A stretch of DNA of 64,000 nt from Steinernema hermaphroditum (GCA_030435675.1 CM059622.1:2852001-2916000), one strand, 5' to 3'. Counted from the stretch's first letter, positions 31,727-43,900 are shown. Notes: a model not told the origin generated them from the sequence alone. Numbers and translations: made by a program.

Positions 31727-33897
31727 ATGAATTCAAATCCCTCTAAGAAAGTACTTGGTAAGTTATACACCCAACGTCACATTTTCTTCCTTTAGAATTT
31801 CGATATAGCGATGAGGGAAGACTAAATCAATACGTCAATGCTCTCACTTGTTTCATAAAAACGATTGAGAACTCATCATCGAATGTATTAGTTATTTGCA
31901 AAAACCAAGCCCGTGTTGTGTATTGGGAAGAGAAGTTAACAACGGTGAACATTAACCATTTAACGGTAGTTAATCCCAGTGAATAACCTAAATAACCCTA
32001 GAACGTGATAGATCATCGACGATACCAGCCTCCAATCCAATAAGCCAACAATTCTAGTTGCGTCGTTGAACACAGTTCGAAACCATTTTCGTGGTTGCAC
32101 GCAGCGCTTTAGTCGTATCATCGTCGAAGATTCCAACGTACTTGATGTCAACAGAGATAGTGAGCAGAAAGCTATCATTCAGCGTCTAAATGCTGAGCAA
32201 AGAATCTACCTTCGTAAGTCCGACAGCTACGAAAGTGAAATTGTCCGTTGCATTGAAGACAGCAAAGGAGGTATACGTTGTATTCCGATTTTCTGTGATG
32301 TATTTCTTATGATTTTAGGAATTTTCATTTGCGACAATCGTAACGACGTGTTAACTAAAATCCTTTATGGTCTCAACTGTCATAAAAGAAATCAAAAGGC
32401 TCTTGTAGTTTTGAAGTTCAAGAAAGACGTCACCGATTTTAAAAAAATGCTCAGGGAAAAAGAACTGGTAATCGGCATATTCATGCTTGACAGCACAAAT
32501 TCCCTGAACCTTTAGACGGTCCCGATTGATGTCCTGCATCATGATGATCTGGAAAGCTGCATCGATAAGTCTACCTTCGCCATATATGTGGCAGCGTATA
32601 CCGACCGTCAGCGTCTTACCGACCAGAAACCTGACTCACCACTCTGGCAACTGGAAACACCACGGCGTATAGTTCTGTGTGACGACAGAAAAGTCGTGGA
32701 AGACCCTGTGAAAAGTAAGGATTTCTATCTCTTTTTCGCTTCCCACATTGTTGTTTAGATTCACGACTTCTGCTTTATGTTAACAAGGGCATGTGTCCTA
32801 ATCGCACAAGAAAATATACGATATGATGCAATTGAAGTCATCTCATCTTCTTTCCTGTTTCTCAGTGAACTGGCAAGTAAGTATGAGCCTCCGAAATGGG
32901 GATTGAATCCGCTAAAGCAGTCCCCAAAATTTGGCCTCTCATACGCACTACTCATAAATGAACTCGATTTTTCTATTATTTGATTTTTGTATCACCCCCA
33001 AACGTCCTTGTGTTCAACTTTAATCTTTACTAATCGATTTATCTTCAGCATGACGGCGATGAACGACAAGGTTTCAGCGACGAGCAATTGAAGTGTGTTA
33101 TGGAATTTCTCAACCCGCAGATGCCGAGATACACCGATTCTAAATCCGCACATATCAACATCTACATGGCAAACGCATGGGCGCTGACCAACAAGCGTCT
33201 TAACGCAGTGATGCTTTTGGAGAAGCTTTCCCCCCACGTTCACGTGATTACGGAGGCGAAGATAGCGAACGAAAACGAAAAGACGTATCTTCAAATTGCC
33301 GGATATCATTTGGAAGTTGTGCGACAAGCCAAACAAGAAAGGAATAGAGCTGGCGGTGTTGCTGTTTACATTAGGGACGACATCAACTCAGCATCCGCCT
33401 TCAAATACAGTCACTTGAGCCCTCACAGCACTTTCGACCTCTTGGCTCTGGACATTACAGTCAAGGGACTGGTTGTTCGTCTTATCACCGTTTACTTCAG
33501 ACCTGGAAACGGTTCGGAAAAGCGAGCTCAACCCTTCCTTGATGTACTTGACAACCTGGCAACCGATCATCAAATATGCATGTGCGGGGATTTCAACCAC
33601 GTCGATACTGTGAAAGCTTTTAAAAAGAAAATCACTGAAGAAGGCTTGAAGCAACATATCGATATGTTTACCAGACGGAATAAGAACAAAGAGGACGAAG
33701 GTGCCATCTTGGACCTGGTGATCGCGCATCCGGACGTAATCCAGAACAAGCAAGTCGGCCTGGGTAACTACGTGGATTCTTTCTATGCTGACCATAGGGA
33801 CATCGCATTTTCCTATGTTATGGGTTCCGCTAAGACGAATGCAACACCATCGAAAGTCGAGCCCTTACCGGAACTGCCGAAAAGCCTCAAAGTTTAA
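31727..33897 (+). CDS. Novel N-terminal region plus LINE-type EEP endonuclease domain
   Basis: Proposed exons: 31727-31757, 31796-31978, 32058-32270, 32319-32467, 32516-32714, 32759-32778 and 33049-33897 (547 aa). Exon 6 and its weak GTTAAC donor are uncertain; the others have good sites and agreeing phase. The last exon encodes an endonuclease/exonuclease/phosphatase domain of the non-LTR retrotransposon type with its catalytic motifs present: VITEAKI (Glu334), GGVAVYIRD, CGDFNHVD (Asp446, Asn448), LDLVIAH (Asp487) and ADHRDIAF (Asp513, His514). It stops at 33897 with no reverse transcriptase after it. Residues 1-265 match nothing I know. They have alternating hydrophobic strands (NVLVICKN, GGIFICDN, KALVVLKF) suggesting a Rossmann-like fold without a Walker motif. 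An ATTTCAG 33 bases before the ATG could be a trans-splice site. Confidence 0.6.
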
Positions 33898-34145
33898 ACG
33901 CCTGGGACATAATTGAATATAAATTGTTGCCTTATCGTCGCTTGTATACATGCATTGTGCTAGTTATGGTGTTTGTATGCATAAATAACGATCAGTGATA
34001 TTCTTTTCACCATTTCAAACTTATGCTATTGCAAAATAACTCCTAAATACTGTGTTGTATTGGAGAATACTTTATGAGTCATCGCACAATTTATAGAGAT
34101 CGCACTGAGTCATCAACAAGTTAAGCCACATTTCGAACTCCCACA

Positions 34146-35303
34146 ATGCGCTTTCTGCGAACAGGATTTACAACTCGTCGGAAACGTTTCAAAATGTCAC
34201 CGGGTAAACACTTCATCTCTCATTGCGAATCGATTCGGCGGTGTCGCGAACTCGTCGAGTGCATCCCACTCGATGAGCGTGATCGACGACAACCCTTTCA
34301 CGCACGTTCGCTTGTGCTGCTGGTCTGTTCATATTGTGGTAAGTGGTTTTTTCCAATAAATAGAGGTTATCGCGCTTTATGTTTTTTTTACTATCTGCTC
34401 GGGTATGATGACACCGAGACAACGCTCTCTCTTCTGTCCGCACGGAATCGGTCGCATTCGATCATTCGAGGAGCAGGGATGTCGTGCCCTTCACGTGCTA
34501 TGGTCCCTGTAGCCCTATGACCGGCACGTGCCAATTACAGACTGGTTTTCGGAAAAATCTGCATTTGGCGCCTCTATACCTTCGGGACAGATAGGTCATC
34601 TTTAGGATAATTCTGAATAAAACCAATTAGCCCCATTCATCTTGCCCTCAGAGCTATTGATGTTTCCACTATGTGCTTTCCACTAGTAGTCTATTTGCGT
34701 TCTGTCCTAACCCCACTCACCTTAGCGCCTAAAGATAGTTATAATAACATGCACACTTCCAACTTTCAGCGTCTGGCAAAGATCGTTTACTTCGCCAGTC
34801 TTCTCACCTACTTAACATGGTTCACATTGGCCGTCATCGAGCACATTATGGTAGAGCCGAAAGCTGTTTACAGCGAAGAGATCGGTGTCCTGGTTACCAT
34901 AGCCGGAATCACTTGTTATGTTCTTCTCTATTTGACTACTTTCCAAAATTACAACAAAGCTCTTATAGTTATTTATCTTCTCTATGAGGTAGGTGGGCTC
35001 ATCAATCATCTTGTACATGCAGTATTATTCCCTTCAGACCGAGCAGATTGGCACATACGTTCTCTACTGGACTGTGCAAGTAGCCTCAGAAATGCAGTTT
35101 CATTCAGGTAGGACAGGAAACGGGGACGTGATGTATACTGTTATTTAGCTTTCTTTCTTATCTACACCGTCCTTATAACCATCTGCATTATTCTGAAGCC
35201 GTTCTACCTTTATGTTTACTTCAAATACTACAGGTTTCTATCTCACGAAGAGCAATACGGATTGCAGATTTCTACTTCCTTACGGTCTGAGCTAACAAAC
35301 TAA
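34146..35303 (+). CDS. Four-helix membrane protein
   Basis: Exons 34146-34338, 34726-34988, 35038-35107 and 35149-35303 keep frame (226 aa). Helices: IVYFASLLTYLTWFTLAVI, VLVTIAGITCYVLLYLTTF, a third spanning the 34988/35038 junction, and FLIYTVLITICIILKPFYLY on the last exon after a phase-1 intron. Exon 3 is 70 nt, the same as in the gene at 40981-46027. The first exon is doubtful: it is basic and Cys-containing, and the protein may instead start at the in-frame ATG at 34749. The C-terminus may differ: a GTCTGA donor at about 35285 and a TTTAG acceptor would add a tail ending at 35422. Family member of the gene at 20602. Confidence 0.65.
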
Positions 35304-35422
35304 ATCCCTAAAACTAAAAATTCTCCTTTAGAATGTCCGCTGTATCTGAAGAAAGAACTCATGACATGTTTCCGCAATCTCATGCCGAGCAAACAATCTC
35401 ATCTTCAAATGTCATCAATTGA

Positions 35423-36400
35423 ATGTACTGTTTTAATAATTAATCACGAAACGGGTAAACCTACTAGCCAATTGATATACATTTGAATCGACACAGGGCT
35501 GGGCACCCCGTTATCATTGATGAGCCTGCCCACCTCATACACAAAATAAATAACAACAAGATCTTTGTTTCTAATTTTCGTAAAACGGTCATCCGCGATT
35601 GATACGAGAGTTTCTACGTATCATTCCCTACAAGACACTTGTTTTTGATTGGAGGACAAACGCAGGCTAATTTACTGAGCCTTCGTCGAGCTCGACCAAG
35701 GCTCAGCTCGTCCTTTTCGAAGTTGCTTATTTATTAATCGATCCCACAAAATAATGAAGGATTTCAAGACCGTCGATGCGTTGATCGCAGAGCATGGATA
35801 AACGACGGGGATGACACCGAGGAGGATGTTCTGAAGATAAGAATCCAGTCAGGAATTCAAGAATCTGGATGCAGCAGCGAAGTGAAGGCGAATTAGATGT
35901 GTCTGGACAAGCAGGTAACCGATTTACTACTTCCGAAGTGATGTTTGATGGTGTGGCAGATCTTTGATGGGTACACTGAATTCCATAAGCCTCCCCTTGT
36001 CCGTCTCTACGCCTTGCTTTCCCATTTGTATGGTCAATATCTATTGGCATTGGAATCGAATATAATATTCGATATTTGTAAAAACACGAATTATTCGAAG
36101 AAGCATGAGAACGACGACGACAAGGGTGACGTCTACTCGAAGGTCCAGAGGTAAGCGCAGACCGCTTCCGTCTCGCCCACTTCCACCAGACAACAGTGGA
36201 CAACGAATTATTCGATTCGACCCGACAACTCTAGTCAGTAGTCAACAACAACATACCATATCTGCAACCTACTCACGATTATCACCGACTCCACGATCAC
36301 GTAGACAACAAATTTGTCCACTGCACTCTGTGCTCACTCCTTTCGGTCGGTGATGAAGCGTATCTACGACATCAGCGTTTCCACTGACGTTTCCATGTCG
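35423..36400. other. Intergenic
   Basis: No supportable gene. An open frame at 35727-36203 minus lacks splice context and domains. The shared upstream block of the F-box-like gene begins near 36400. Confidence 0.4.
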
Positions 36401-36755
36401 GCATGTCCACGTCGGAGGAGCCCATGGTCTTCAAGGGGAGAGCGATGGAAGCAAAGGGGATGTGAGGGGATTGAAAGAGATTACAGAATCTCGGCGACAA
36501 AGAAACATCATCTTAGTCCGATTAGTGTCTCCGGTCCGTTGTAATCCGCACGTCTTGTCGTTACAAAAGTGGGAACCTGAAACTTAGGAGATCAAAACTT
36601 AGCACGTCGTGACGAGACCAACGCAAATTGGATATGAGTGTGGCATCGAAGAAAGTGCGAAAGAAAGCGATGGTGTCCATACATATTTTATCAGATTGGC
36701 GCATTTAAGTCAGTTCCGAAAAGTAACCATTTGCCAGAAATAGGCTGCTGCACGA
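36400..36755 (+). promoter_or_regulatory. Conserved upstream block of the F-box-like family
   Basis: The segment GTCCGATTAGTGTCTCCGGT..CTTGTCGTTACAAA (about 36515-36570) and its surroundings are shared with all other copies (17650-17930, 41640-41870, 46740-47096), more strongly than expected for neutral flank. Likely promoter or 5' leader, inferred from conservation only. Confidence 0.5.
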
Positions 36756-37709
36756 ATGGAGCTCTCCTCTGACGTTCCCCCTTGCGATTCACCGCTTCCA
36801 CGAGCTGATCAGGATAGTGGTGAGGCCGTGAAATGTCCTGCTACTTCGAGCATTCTAGGATCTTTGCCGATAGAGGTCGTCTATGACATATTCAGCTTCA
36901 ATCTCGAGATCCAGACGTCAGATTTCGTTCAACTTGAAGGACCTTTCGGTCAAGTTGCCCAAGAAAAACCGAAAGTGGCGTACGTGAGCTTACAGGGAAT
37001 GTTTCGCACCGACCCCTTTAAACGTGGCCGCGACGAAGAACCGGAGCTCCTCAGGGAAATGCACCAACTCGACGGCGTCCGTATCAAAGAAGTTAATATT
37101 TCTTATGTACCATTGGGGGTTGAGCCTGACTGGCAAGCGATCAGGCTGGCGATGAAGGGCCATTATGAAGAATTCAAACTCCATATTTCGGACAACGTGC
37201 CGCTTGTGGACGAAATACTAGCTTCGACCCCAAGTGCGATGTGCCATGAAGTGACAATTACATGTACGACGGGCGAATTTGTGAACCTGAACCTTTTTGT
37301 TGGCCACTTCTTGCGGCAGCGACATGAACACCGGATCAGGCTACAGTATACGAGTGGACAACTAACCAAGGAGAACGCTGATTTGGCTTTTAAACTGTTT
37401 CTCAGCGACAAAATGGAACGTCTTATGGTGCTGAGACATAGTGAAGATGGTAAAATTACTGAAAGGCAGTTCGAAGAGCTCCTTTATTTCTTCCTCAATC
37501 GCGCCACGGCGAACCACTATCTCTTTGTTGACGTATTTTCAGCAGAGGAGCTGGCAACACTGCTTCTTTCGAAGGGCGCTGTGGAGAAAGAGATCCCTGA
37601 GCGCTCTCTCACTTCGTATACACTGACGAAAGGAGATGTACGTTTGGAAGTTCGCATGAGTATTCATGCTTACGGTATGAATTTCAGTCGGATTGGGCAT
37701 GATAACTAA
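36756..37709 (+). CDS. F-box-like protein, 317 aa
   Basis: Single uninterrupted exon. Residues about 25-60 carry an F-box-like motif (GSLPIEVVYDIFSFNLEI). The remaining about 250 residues are a family-specific region (EGPFGQVAQEKPKVAY, LREMHQLDGVRIKEV, ITERQFEELLYFFLNRA, TLTKGDVRLEV). The family resembles nematode F-box proteins with a substrate-binding C-terminal domain, which act as Skp1-Cullin ligase adaptors; that role is inferred. It is closely related to the gene at 47097-48068 and to broken copies at 17851 and 41866. The F-box call is moderate because only the first helix is clear. AATAAA follows near 37745. Confidence 0.72.
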   Translation: MELSSDVPPCDSPLPRADQDSGEAVKCPATSSILGSLPIEVVYDIFSFNLEIQTSDFVQLEGPFGQVAQEKPKVAYVSLQGMFRTDPFKRGRDEEPELLREMHQLDGVRIKEVNISYVPLGVEPDWQAIRLAMKGHYEEFKLHISDNVPLVDEILASTPSAMCHEVTITCTTGEFVNLNLFVGHFLRQRHEHRIRLQYTSGQLTKENADLAFKLFLSDKMERLMVLRHSEDGKITERQFEELLYFFLNRATANHYLFVDVFSAEELATLLLSKGAVEKEIPERSLTSYTLTKGDVRLEVRMSIHAYGMNFSRIGHDN

Positions 37710-37745
37710 TCGAACTTGTTGTTCATCGTTTTTATTCGGTAACAA

Positions 37746-38630
37746 AATAAATTCAACTCACAAGGGACGCAGATTTAGCTCAAACTTTGTACACTGCTCG
37801 AACTGTGGACGTGAAGTGCAGTGTATGCGGCACCACCAGCATCTTACGAGTGATGTAGAGCCGAGCCGTTAGGTAGCCGTTAAAGCCCAGCTGAAGGGTT
37901 CAATCGACGGCGTGCGGTCAAAATCGCCGAAAAGTGGCAAACGCTACCAGGGGCAACTGAATTACGGAAAAACGGAAGAAATCTTATTTGGTGTTCGATT
38001 TTTACCTTTTAGCCTATCTTTAAGCCCTGAGATGCGCTTTTCCGCGTAGTGGCGCGATGCAAAACGGAGCGGAAATGAATATTTCAGCGTAGCCAGTCGT
38101 TTCAAATGTCAGTGGGTCCCGTCACGACCATCCGGGGACTGGAATAAGCAGTGAAAATGGGACACTTTTACACTTAAGTATCTTTCACAAGGTCGCCGTC
38201 ACCGTCACCTTGTGAAAGAGCCATTATTGTTTATTTGCATTTTTTCAACCATTTCACTTCAAGTTATTCACCATTTGACTGGACAACTACAGACCACATA
38301 TCGTGTCAGGAGCCCGAGTTAGTCCTGATTTTGTGGTTTTTCAATAAAAATTCTGCGACGTGTCGCGCAGCGACAATAAACCTGATTTTTTTTTGCCGCT
38401 CAGCTCGCTGAGCTGCAGGGTGTGTGTCGCGCAGCTGCGTAGTCACTTTTTGTGCTAAATTCATCGGATTTTTTGTTTCAGCGTATTTTCTGTGCGTGCC
38501 GACGCCTTGCGTTCATTTTTCTTGGGTTTTGCAGGATTCATCACTTTTCAGTCAGTGTGAATCCCTCTGTTTTTGGGAGCAATTCTTCTTGTCGCACAGT
38601 AACGGGCATACCACTTCTTTTTTCTTCAGC
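37746..38630. other. Intergenic with short palindromes
   Basis: No gene. It contains an inverted CACAAGGTCGCCGTCACCGT..CACCTTGTG segment (about 38188-38214) and TGTGTCGCGCAGC motifs (38350-38440) resembling the internal parts of the Harbinger-like MITEs. Confidence 0.4.
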
Positions 38631-39070
38631 AACTACTCTAACCTACAGCAAACTGATAATCGTTCAGGCCTGAGTCGTGAATTGCTCGCAGATCATCCAC
38701 ATCGATCATCCTAGGCTTGTTTATCCAGATCGAGGTGGGCGTCTATCAGGAGCTTCTGGGTTTCATAACGTATAAGATCATCAGCTCTTCTGCTCGAAAA
38801 ACTGGTCACACGGTTCTTGAACGATCTATACATTGAGTTGGCTCCACCAGCGGCTATTCTCTCAGCAACAGCTTTCCCTATGATGAGCGATCGTGCCAAG
38901 CACCAGTTGTCCGAATATCCAGAAATTGAATATATTCCGGAGTCCTTGAGCAGAGATTGCTCTGCAGTGGTTCTGGTCCTTCGACTATGACCTTTTATGA
39001 AATCGCCTACATCTAATATTGTAGCACAATGGGCATAAACAGGACATACCGTTACCCACTGGAAGGGGGG
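38630..39070 (-). mobile_element. Possible Polinton/Maverick DNA polymerase B fragment
   Basis: A minus-strand frame without stops runs from about 39068 to 38711 and continues after a frameshift to about 38640. It carries GYSDNWCLARSLIIGKAVAE, then ETQKLLIDAHLDLD, then DVDDLRAIHDSGLNDYQF. The order of a (D)N.C.ARA(I/L)V motif, a Q..LA..L segment and a EL..fq..L..YQi segment is what I associate with the N-terminal region of protein-primed B-family polymerases of Polinton-type elements. No ATG start, no polymerase core. The identity is from memory of motifs and only moderately secure. Confidence 0.42.
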
Positions 39071-39309
39071 CTGAATATTGGAAGGTGTTGTGCGTCCACA
39101 ATTCCTCGTCTGCTGCGGTGGTGAGCGGTCGGTTCCCTCCGTCGCTCTCGCCAGACTGCGGGGTTAGACTCAGAAGCATTGGAACCGCAGAGTCTAGTAA
39201 TGTTCCACCCCCGTCAATTCCCTCGCGTTGTGCTTGGGACTCTCAACATACGCTGACTTCCATAGGCTTTTCTAATTTCTCTTATCTAACTTTCTAACTA
39301 TTTTAACTA

Positions 39310-39898
39310 TTGGGTTGAGCCATGGAAAATCGCGGATGATTTAAGTAGCAGTTTCTTAACATACATGCATGCCTAAAGGCCCATTTATACTCTGCGCGAC
39401 ACAAAACGGCCTTTTTGGTGTCGCTTAGCTTGTCCACGTGTGACTATTTACGCAAAACCAAATGAAACTGCATAGCCATGATGCATTTGGATCAGGCTAT
39501 CCAACCATCATCAGAAAAAAATTTTAAGTTAACTTTACGTACGCTAACTTAACTGTCGCTTAGCTTCAACTTGACTGTCGCGCAGCTGTGTCGCCGCGCT
39601 GCGCGACAGTCAAGTTGAGGCTATGCGACAGTTAGGTTAACCTACATGGCATGTCCCAAAAATTTTTTCCGGCGATGGCTGGATAGCCCGATCCAAAAGC
39701 ATCATGACTGTGCTGTTTTATTTGGTTTTGCGTAAATAGTCACAGGTGGACAAGCTAAGCGACACCAAAAAGGGCGTTTTGTGTCGCGCAGAGTATAAAT
39801 GGGCCTTAACATACATGCATGCCTATTGGCCATATGAGCAAATATTGTAAAATTAAAGGATGTTTACAGCATCCGCCATTTTCTATGCCTCAACCCAA
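39310..39898. mobile_element. Non-autonomous mariner-like element, copy 1
   Basis: Ends are inverted repeats (TTGGGTTGAGCCATGGAAAA on the left; TTTTCTATGCCTCAACCCAA on the right) flanked by TA on both sides (39308-39309, 39899-39900). Without the nested MITE the element is only about 160 bases, so it is a MITE-like deletion derivative of a Tc1/mariner element. A paralogous empty site at 43426 confirms the boundaries. Second copy: 58502-59418. Confidence 0.88.
39379..39806. mobile_element. Harbinger-like MITE, copy 2, nested (428 bp)
   Basis: Starts AGGCCCATTTATACTCTGCG and ends with its reverse complement, flanked by TAA (39376-39378, 39807-39809). It is a long near-perfect hairpin similar over its length to 4635-5041. 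It is inserted inside the mariner-like element, at the junction of a 17-base duplicated ACATACATGCATGCC host segment. Confidence 0.88.
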
Positions 39899-40310
39899 TA
39901 ATTTCACCAATAACAAAGAAGCAACAAGCACTGTAATAACATTTTCGTCTTATACTGGAAGGCATGCTAGAAGAGTCCTTCAATATCTCGGCCCGTTGAG
40001 ACCTATGCCATCAGAGTGGTCCGGCTCCTGCAAAAAAAAGGCATCCAAACCACTGTGGTAGAACTTCAATTCTTCAGCGATCGAGTTGGACGCAGGAGTT
40101 AAAAAAGAGCATAGCAATGCTTTTATGTTGTTTTGTGGTATTATCGTCGATTGACCTCGAAAATCTCTCATCGATCCTGGCTCATCGGAGACTCAATGGT
40201 TCATACCCAAGACTGATATTTCGGGTTTTAAAGTACAAAATGTAGGCTACCGAAGACTGGAAACGGAGAAGTCATCAAACGCCCCATTCTAACGGAACCC
40301 GCCAAGAATC

Positions 40311-40980
40311 GACACGAAGACGCCTGCATAATACGAAGAGATGACCGGCTACATCCAAGAAGTCGCACGATTTGCAGAAGTAGAAGAAGAAGAGAAGAAG
40401 CGACTGGCCGAAGCCACACACTGAAGAGTTCTTTCGACAATTTGTCACTTTTTTGTGCGCAAATAGTTAACACCTTGTTGCAGAGTAGGAGAGGTCATAA
40501 ACTCGCTTGATACACGCGATGTTCGATGAGAATCACTCGTGTGGGCGCCGGTTTGCATGGTGGACTCAATATCATTGGGTTCATTACTGGCGTCATTACT
40601 CCGGTTCATTATTCCTTGTGTACTGCAGTGAAATTTGATACCGTACCCGACAAATGCAGAAGTCAAAAAAGGTCACCTATGGGCGGGGTCATATAGTGAG
40701 AGAAGCGAGGCCTATAATCAGGCGTTGAGGGATGCCACGGGGTGGGCGTGGCCAAGAGTCAGCGAACCTAGCCCCGTTTTCAGTGTGTCAGCCAATTCCT
40801 TTTCTTCTACTGCGGCCACATAAATAGATACACTTACGCAAAATGGGAAAAAAACTGTTGTCCTTCATCACATATGGCTCAAAAACAAAACTTCCAATGC
40901 AAGTCGAAGGAGAGATGAGACTCATGTGGTCCAAATACATTTAATTTTTACAGTATGTACATCACAAACCGATCACTTGA
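40311..40980. other. Stretch without gene
   Basis: Nothing supportable seen. The minus-strand gene ending at 40981 has its 3' flank here. Confidence 0.4.
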
Positions 40981-43900
40981 TTATGCTTCGAATTCGTTCT
41001 TCGCTCTTCCGATATGGGGGTAGGTGGGCGGCAACGCTAAAAGAATGCGTCTTTTAAAGCATTGCTTACATGACCGCTTACAGTAATCCAACGGTGATGC
41101 TCTCACTTCCTCATAGGCCGACTCGCACATGGGTTCCGCGCTTTCCTGACGACAAACGGGCGAAAACAATTGGTTCGTCTGGGCGACTATCGGACTGCTG
41201 TGGGGCTGTCTGAGATGACGGTAGTAGCGGAAGAACATCAAAGCGACGAAGATGTCCAAAACAGCCGTGATCGAAAGACCGACGATGACCAGCACTTTTT
41301 CAGCTAAATGGAACATCGAGTTTTGTATTGTATAGTAAAGCCTACGTTTATTGTATGTAGGGAGACAGTTGAGCACCTGGCTGACGGAGTGGCCGCCTAA
41401 ATCAGCGGTTCTTCTAGAAAGGGACATCAGTGTATTTCAGGGTTTTTCAGCACTTACTTTGCGAAAAATGGTGGCGGATCAGGTCGACTCTGGCCGTACG
41501 AGTTCTCCACTTCTAAAATTAGATGAGATTTAGATCAGAGTGAATGGATCATATAGTCGCATTAGCCGTTCCCAACTTGATGTCAATTATAAGATACACT
41601 CTTAGTTTCCACAAAAGAATAGAATTCTTTCTGCCCGCGAAATCGTTCTCATGAGAAGATGGAAAAGGGAGGTGTAGCCCATCGTCGTCGATGGGAAAAG
41701 CGATGGAAGCAAAAGGGGCCGGAAGAGATTAGGGGATTTCGGCCATAAAGACACGTCCGATTAGTGTCTCCGGTCCGTTTGTATTCTGCAGGTCTTGCCG
41801 TGACAAAGATTTGTTCCCGTGGTAATCTCAAACTTGGGTGATCAAACCCTTTATATTAAAATGTCGTGGCAGGAACATGGCAATTCAAGCGTGTGATATC
41901 GGGGGAGCTCGCACCACTGCTTGTTTCGAAGGGCGCTGTGGAGAAAGAGATCCCCGAACACTATGCCACTTTCTATACACTGACGAATGGAGATGTACAT
42001 TTGGATGTTCGCATGAGTAACTGGAGAACCCTGAGGGACCGACCGCTCCGACACGGGTGTCTGAGTCAAGTACTCTGTCTCGAGACCAGTGTCCTGTAGT
42101 CGGCACTTATTATGTACTTTGTGCAAAAAAGGCACTTATTCTTCGCGCTAAAAGAAGCTATTTGAAAATTAAAAGTTAGATGATTTTGCTATGGACGTGG
42201 AGCAGGTCTATGGTGAATAACAGAAGAGGATCAGTCAAAATCCGAGTCACCACGCCTGAAAATCTAAGGGAATCGAGCAGGTGACGCCCGAAATCTCATA
42301 AAACACGGGTGGACATATCCAAGGGTTCGCCTGAAACGGATTTATGCTCTTTATTGTGCAACGTAATGCTTTGTGCAAGCTGTACTTTTCTCAATTAGAA
42401 CGCAGACACTTCAGAATGATGATCAGCAATAAAATAAAAATGCCTGTTATTCGCCACCGGACTCATCCCCGTTGACCCGTAGGATCTTTCATCTTGTAAA
42501 TGCAAAGGTGGACATGACAAAATGTGATCAGTGATCTCCGTTTTCATTGCATAAATGCTGACATGACACTTGGTCAATTGCGTCTTTTATCGTGCTAATT
42601 TTTTTGTCCTCTTAGGTCACCGGAGCACCCAAGAGCGGCGCGTCCCTTATCAGCACTTCAGCAATTAGCAGCTGTGGTAGCAGATGATGAAATTATTGCT
42701 CCGATGGATAAGCAGTTTAAAGTGTGATTCGTCAAATGCAGATTTCTTGCACGTGTCTTAAGCGCTGGAATCTCTCAAAAAGCACGACAATTTGGCGCAG
42801 TTAATAAAGATTATCCTGATTTTCACGTGGCCTAAGCGTCTGATAAAGAGCAGACCGACCTTAAATTTAGTGCGAAATATTTCGTTTGCCTAGCGACCTC
42901 TGAAGGCCGCTCTACTATTTGCACAAAGTACATAAATTGATGACGTCTCCACTGACGTCTGACTTCAGGATTGCGAAAAAAACTGCACATGAGGAAGTGA
43001 CAGGTGTACTTCCGTTCTAGCATGAAAGAAGGTAAACAGTACTTCTTCGTTTCATCAAGCAATTCAGTTACCCTAAAATAGCCCTAAAGGCGTAACGCTG
43101 TACGCCTACAGCGTCCATAATCGATTTGCCGTGTCAGCGCAGCCTACCAATTGCGTCACAATGTAGAACCTGAGTCATCCGTCAAACAAACGGACCTTAA
43201 GCTATGTGTGACGATGTCGATACTGTGACGTCGAATTGTGATGACTGATATTTTATGAATTCATTTTCTGATGTTTTACCGGTACTATCCCGATCCCACG
43301 CTGAGATCATAGGATGACGGAAGCCAATGGAGGTAGAAGTGTGATCTGAGAAAATATCAGTCGATGGGTTTGTTCTCAACTGGTAGCATGTGCATAGGCT
43401 TTTTTAACTTTCCCACTAACTTAACTAATTTCATCAATAACAAAGAAGCAACAAGTCGTGTAATAACATTTGTCTTATACTGGAAGGCATGCTAGAAGAG
43501 TGTTTCAATATCTCGGCCAGTTGAGACCTGTGCCACCAAATTTGTCCGGCCCGTCCAAAAAAGGGCATCCAAACGATTACCACTGTAGTAAAACTTTAAT
43601 TCTTCAGCGATCGAGTTGGTTGCGAGCACACGCACCATCTAATGTGAAATGTAATTCGGCAATGGAACATAGAACAGGTACTTCGCCTCCCGGGGGACTA
43701 TGCTCGTGCCAAGTAATCAAACCGTTGAGAAGGCCGGGCTATAGCTAACCCATTTTTTCTGTTGTAGCGATTACCAAGTGGAGATGCATTCCCGGCTCAT
43801 CGAAGACTTAAGCTATAACAATTCATGCCCAGGGCTGCTAGTTCGGGTATTAAAGTACAAAATGTAGGCTACCGAAGACTGGAAACGAAGAAGTTATCAA

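Larger units (their letters stand above)
39270..40310 (+). repeat. Diverged duplication, unit A
   Basis: Host sequence around the mariner-like element matches 43391-43917: ATAACAAAGAAGCAACAAG, CTGGAAGGCATGCTAGAAGA, TTCAGCGATCGAGTTGG, and TACAAAATGTAGGCTACCGA. Non-coding. Confidence 0.8.

Noticed and set aside
38424..38714. 96-codon plus-strand frame with hydrophobic stretches
   Set aside because: Overlaps, on the other strand, the better supported polymerase-like frame and lies in TGTGTCGCGCAGC repeat debris.
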